Shown piece after piece: positions 14,133 through 15,236 of a stretch of 15,236 nt of DNA. Where the stretch lies: NCBI GenBank assembly GCA_030641605.1, contig DAOWHD010000055.1, positions 1 to 15,236 on the forward strand. The letters run 5' to 3'. The notes under the pieces are model-generated. The model searched no databases. It was not told where the DNA came from and saw nothing but the letters and a program-made list of their open reading frames with translations. Origin of the DNA: Thermoplasmata archaeon (lineage in GTDB: Archaea; Thermoplasmatota; E2; DHVEG-1). The position numbers and the translations under genes were made by a program. Positions within the stretch are counted from its first letter, which is position 1. Every line of letters begins with the position of its first letter.

Positions 14133-14921
14133 TCATTTTTCTTCAACAACTGGATATCCATCGCACTTTTGCTTCTCAATATCTATTTTATCATAGGCAA
14201 ATACGGGAAGCCTGTCCATTGATCTAATCATCAAAACCTGGCCAAGCGGGAATTGAATTACTTTCTTTTCTTTTTTGATACCTTTTATTATAAGTTCTGC
14301 TGCTCTGTCTGCTTGGATGGCACCTCTTCTATGGTATCCTTCTATCATTGGAGTTTTAACAGAACCAGGCTTTACTGTTATCATATTTATATTGTATCTC
14401 TGTTTCGCCTCTGCTCTTAGACTTTCCATAAGCCAGCTTAATGCTGCCTTACTGGCACCATATGCGCCCCAACCAGGAACGCCTCTTCTATCAGGCAGTG
14501 TGGAGGTTACTGCAATGGTGCCTGATTTTTGAGATTTCATGATGGGCAGGAGATGCTCTATAAAGTAGACATCTCCCATGAAATTGATTTCCATAGAGTT
14601 TTTTATTATGCTACCGTCGAATGTTTGAATTGGATTGGGTACAAGAACACCTGCGGTTAATATGGCTATGTCTATTCTGCCATAACTTTTATGTATGAAT
14701 TCAACAGCATTCTTAATATCGTCAATATTTTTTACATCACCTTTTTTGAATATACATTCTGTACCATTATTGTTGATCTCGTCAGATATCTCTTTAAGTT
14801 TTTCTTCTCTTCTGGCAAAAAGTGCTAATTTACTTCTCTCTTTGGAGAGCAGTTTCACTATTTCTTTACCCATGCCGCCAGTGGCACCTGATATTAAAAT
14901 GACCTTTCCATTTAGATTCAT
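14133..14921 (-). CDS. Short-chain dehydrogenase/reductase (classical SDR)
   Basis: The 262-residue protein has the classical SDR plan. The cofactor loop is SGATGGMGKE (11-20). Arg37-Arg38 after the second strand suggest NADP(H). LTAG (88-91) stands for the usual NNAG. The catalytic tetrad is Asn113, Ser140 (AVTSTLPD), Tyr154 and Lys158 (YGASK). KPGSVKTPM at 184-192 is the typical PG motif before the substrate-binding lid. The last 40 residues include a hydrophobic GQVLMIRSMDRLPVFAYDK stretch seen in SDRs acting on long-chain or membrane-linked substrates, but this is weak evidence. The oxidised or reduced substrate is unknown. ATG 14921 lies close downstream of its own TATA box. The CapK-like and flippase-like genes follow on the same strand and may share its pathway. 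Confidence 0.9.
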   Translation of the reverse strand: MNLNGKVILISGATGGMGKEIVKLLSKERSKLALFARREEKLKEISDEINNNGTECIFKKGDVKNIDDIKNAVEFIHKSYGRIDIAILTAGVLVPNPIQTFDGSIIKNSMEINFMGDVYFIEHLLPIMKSQKSGTIAVTSTLPDRRGVPGWGAYGASKAALSWLMESLRAEAKQRYNINMITVKPGSVKTPMIEGYHRRGAIQADRAAELIIKGIKKEKKVIQFPLGQVLMIRSMDRLPVFAYDKIDIEKQKCDGYPVVEEK

Positions 14922-14956
14922 TTCATCGCCCTGCTTTTATGCCAAGTACTGGGTAT

Positions 14957-14970
14957 GATATTTTATAATT
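14957..14970 (-). promoter_or_regulatory. TATA box for the SDR gene
   Basis: Read leftward, AATTATAAAATATC is about 43 bases from ATG 14921. It predicts a start near 14938 and a leader of about 16 bases containing GGGCGATG, a poor Shine-Dalgarno. Confidence 0.45.
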
Positions 14971-15046
14971 ATGCGGAATAAGGGTTGTTGATTATATATT
15001 TTTTCTAAAGGATGTGGATAATATTCAGATGAATGCTTGAATTTCG

Positions 15047-15236
15047 GACTTTATATACTGTAGACCCCATTGGGCTTTATATGGCCCCCAGTTGGCCGCT
15101 TCATGAAACCATATGAACCCTGAACTGAAGATTCAGGAGAAACAATTATCTATTATTTTTGAAAGGATCTTTTTTGCAAGTTATCGAGGCTGTCCAACAA
15201 TTATTTCATGATTGCTTGGAATGGTACTTTTGCCTC
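15047..15236 (+). promoter_or_regulatory. Two TATA-like elements and a hairpin-rich, apparently non-coding right end
   Basis: The 315 bases right of the SDR gene hold no convincing protein gene. Two related elements, GGACTTTATATACTG (15047-15061) and GGGCTTTATATGGCC (15072-15086), lie 25 bases apart and point rightward. Downstream are small inverted repeats: GGGC/GCCC and GGCC/GGCC around 15072-15098, TTCAT/ATGAA at 15100-15117, and CCTGAA-N7-TTCAGG at 15119-15137. This may be the leader of a gene that begins beyond the window, or an RNA gene cut by the edge. A 32-codon frame at 15113-15211 shows no family resemblance. Confidence 0.3.

Noticed and set aside
15118..15155. Resemblance of CTGAACTGAAGATTCAGG plus AGAAACAA to a conserved 5' region of 23S rRNA
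   Set aside because: The match is short and gapped, the helices around it do not follow 23S, and the upstream sequence is AT-rich promoter-like DNA. Treated as chance.
15113..15211. A 32-codon rightward frame (MNPELKIQEKQ...)
   Set aside because: It has no Shine-Dalgarno, no family resemblance, and an overlapping hairpin. A TTG-started frame in another register running off the edge is equally unsupported.
1..15236. CRISPR arrays, insertion sequences, phage genes or defence systems
   Set aside because: No regularly spaced repeats, terminal inverted repeats with transposase frames, or recognisable defence domains were seen on either strand.

Overview
The window is about 15.2 kb of AT-rich archaeal DNA. 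The archaeal assignment rests on L15e, the archaeal-type S15, a bifunctional FBP aldolase/phosphatase, a threonyl-tRNA synthetase with the archaeal N-terminal editing domain, a PurP-family ATP-grasp enzyme, a RecJ-like DHH nuclease, a KEOPS Pcc1 subunit, and TATA boxes with very short or no leaders. A euryarchaeote, possibly of the Thermoplasmatota, fits best, but the lineage is a guess. No methanogenesis gene, rRNA, recognisable tRNA, CRISPR array or insertion sequence is present. The ADP-forming acyl-CoA synthetase, phenylacetate-CoA ligase homologue and FBP aldolase/phosphatase together suggest a heterotroph that activates or ferments organic acids and runs gluconeogenesis.

Left part (1-4140). 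Reading leftward, a PaaK-family ligase gene is followed after 2 bases by the start of an ADP-forming acyl-CoA synthetase ATP-grasp gene that runs off the edge. L15e reads rightward from the same intergenic region. It converges on a leftward cysS-usp pair (cysteinyl-tRNA synthetase, universal stress protein).

Centre (4141-10825). Divergent from cysS is the gluconeogenic FBP aldolase/phosphatase. After it comes a conserved archaeal information-processing group, S15, RecJ-like nuclease and pcc1, the last two overlapping by 4 bases. Directly after pcc1 lie a frame-shifted lysine-rich tail, a T9 tract, and a region of about 100 bases with its own BRE/TATA element, GC-rich complementary blocks and T-tracts, which is a candidate small RNA. 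Then thrS and a PurP paralogue form an operon.

Right part (10806-15236). Four genes read leftward: an SDR oxidoreductase, a CapK/PaaK-like adenylate-forming enzyme with a palindromic operator-like site beside its TATA box, an LPG_synthase_TM/UPF0104 membrane protein, and a 5-formyltetrahydrofolate cyclo-ligase that overlaps the purP end convergently. The first three could serve one lipid or cell-surface pathway, but each appears to have its own promoter. The last 300 bases hold the SDR promoter, two rightward TATA-like elements and small hairpins, with no convincing gene.

Most genes belong to known families. The parts least explained by known genes are the candidate RNA between pcc1 and thrS, the pcc1 frame break, the operator-like palindromes, and the untranslated-looking right end.
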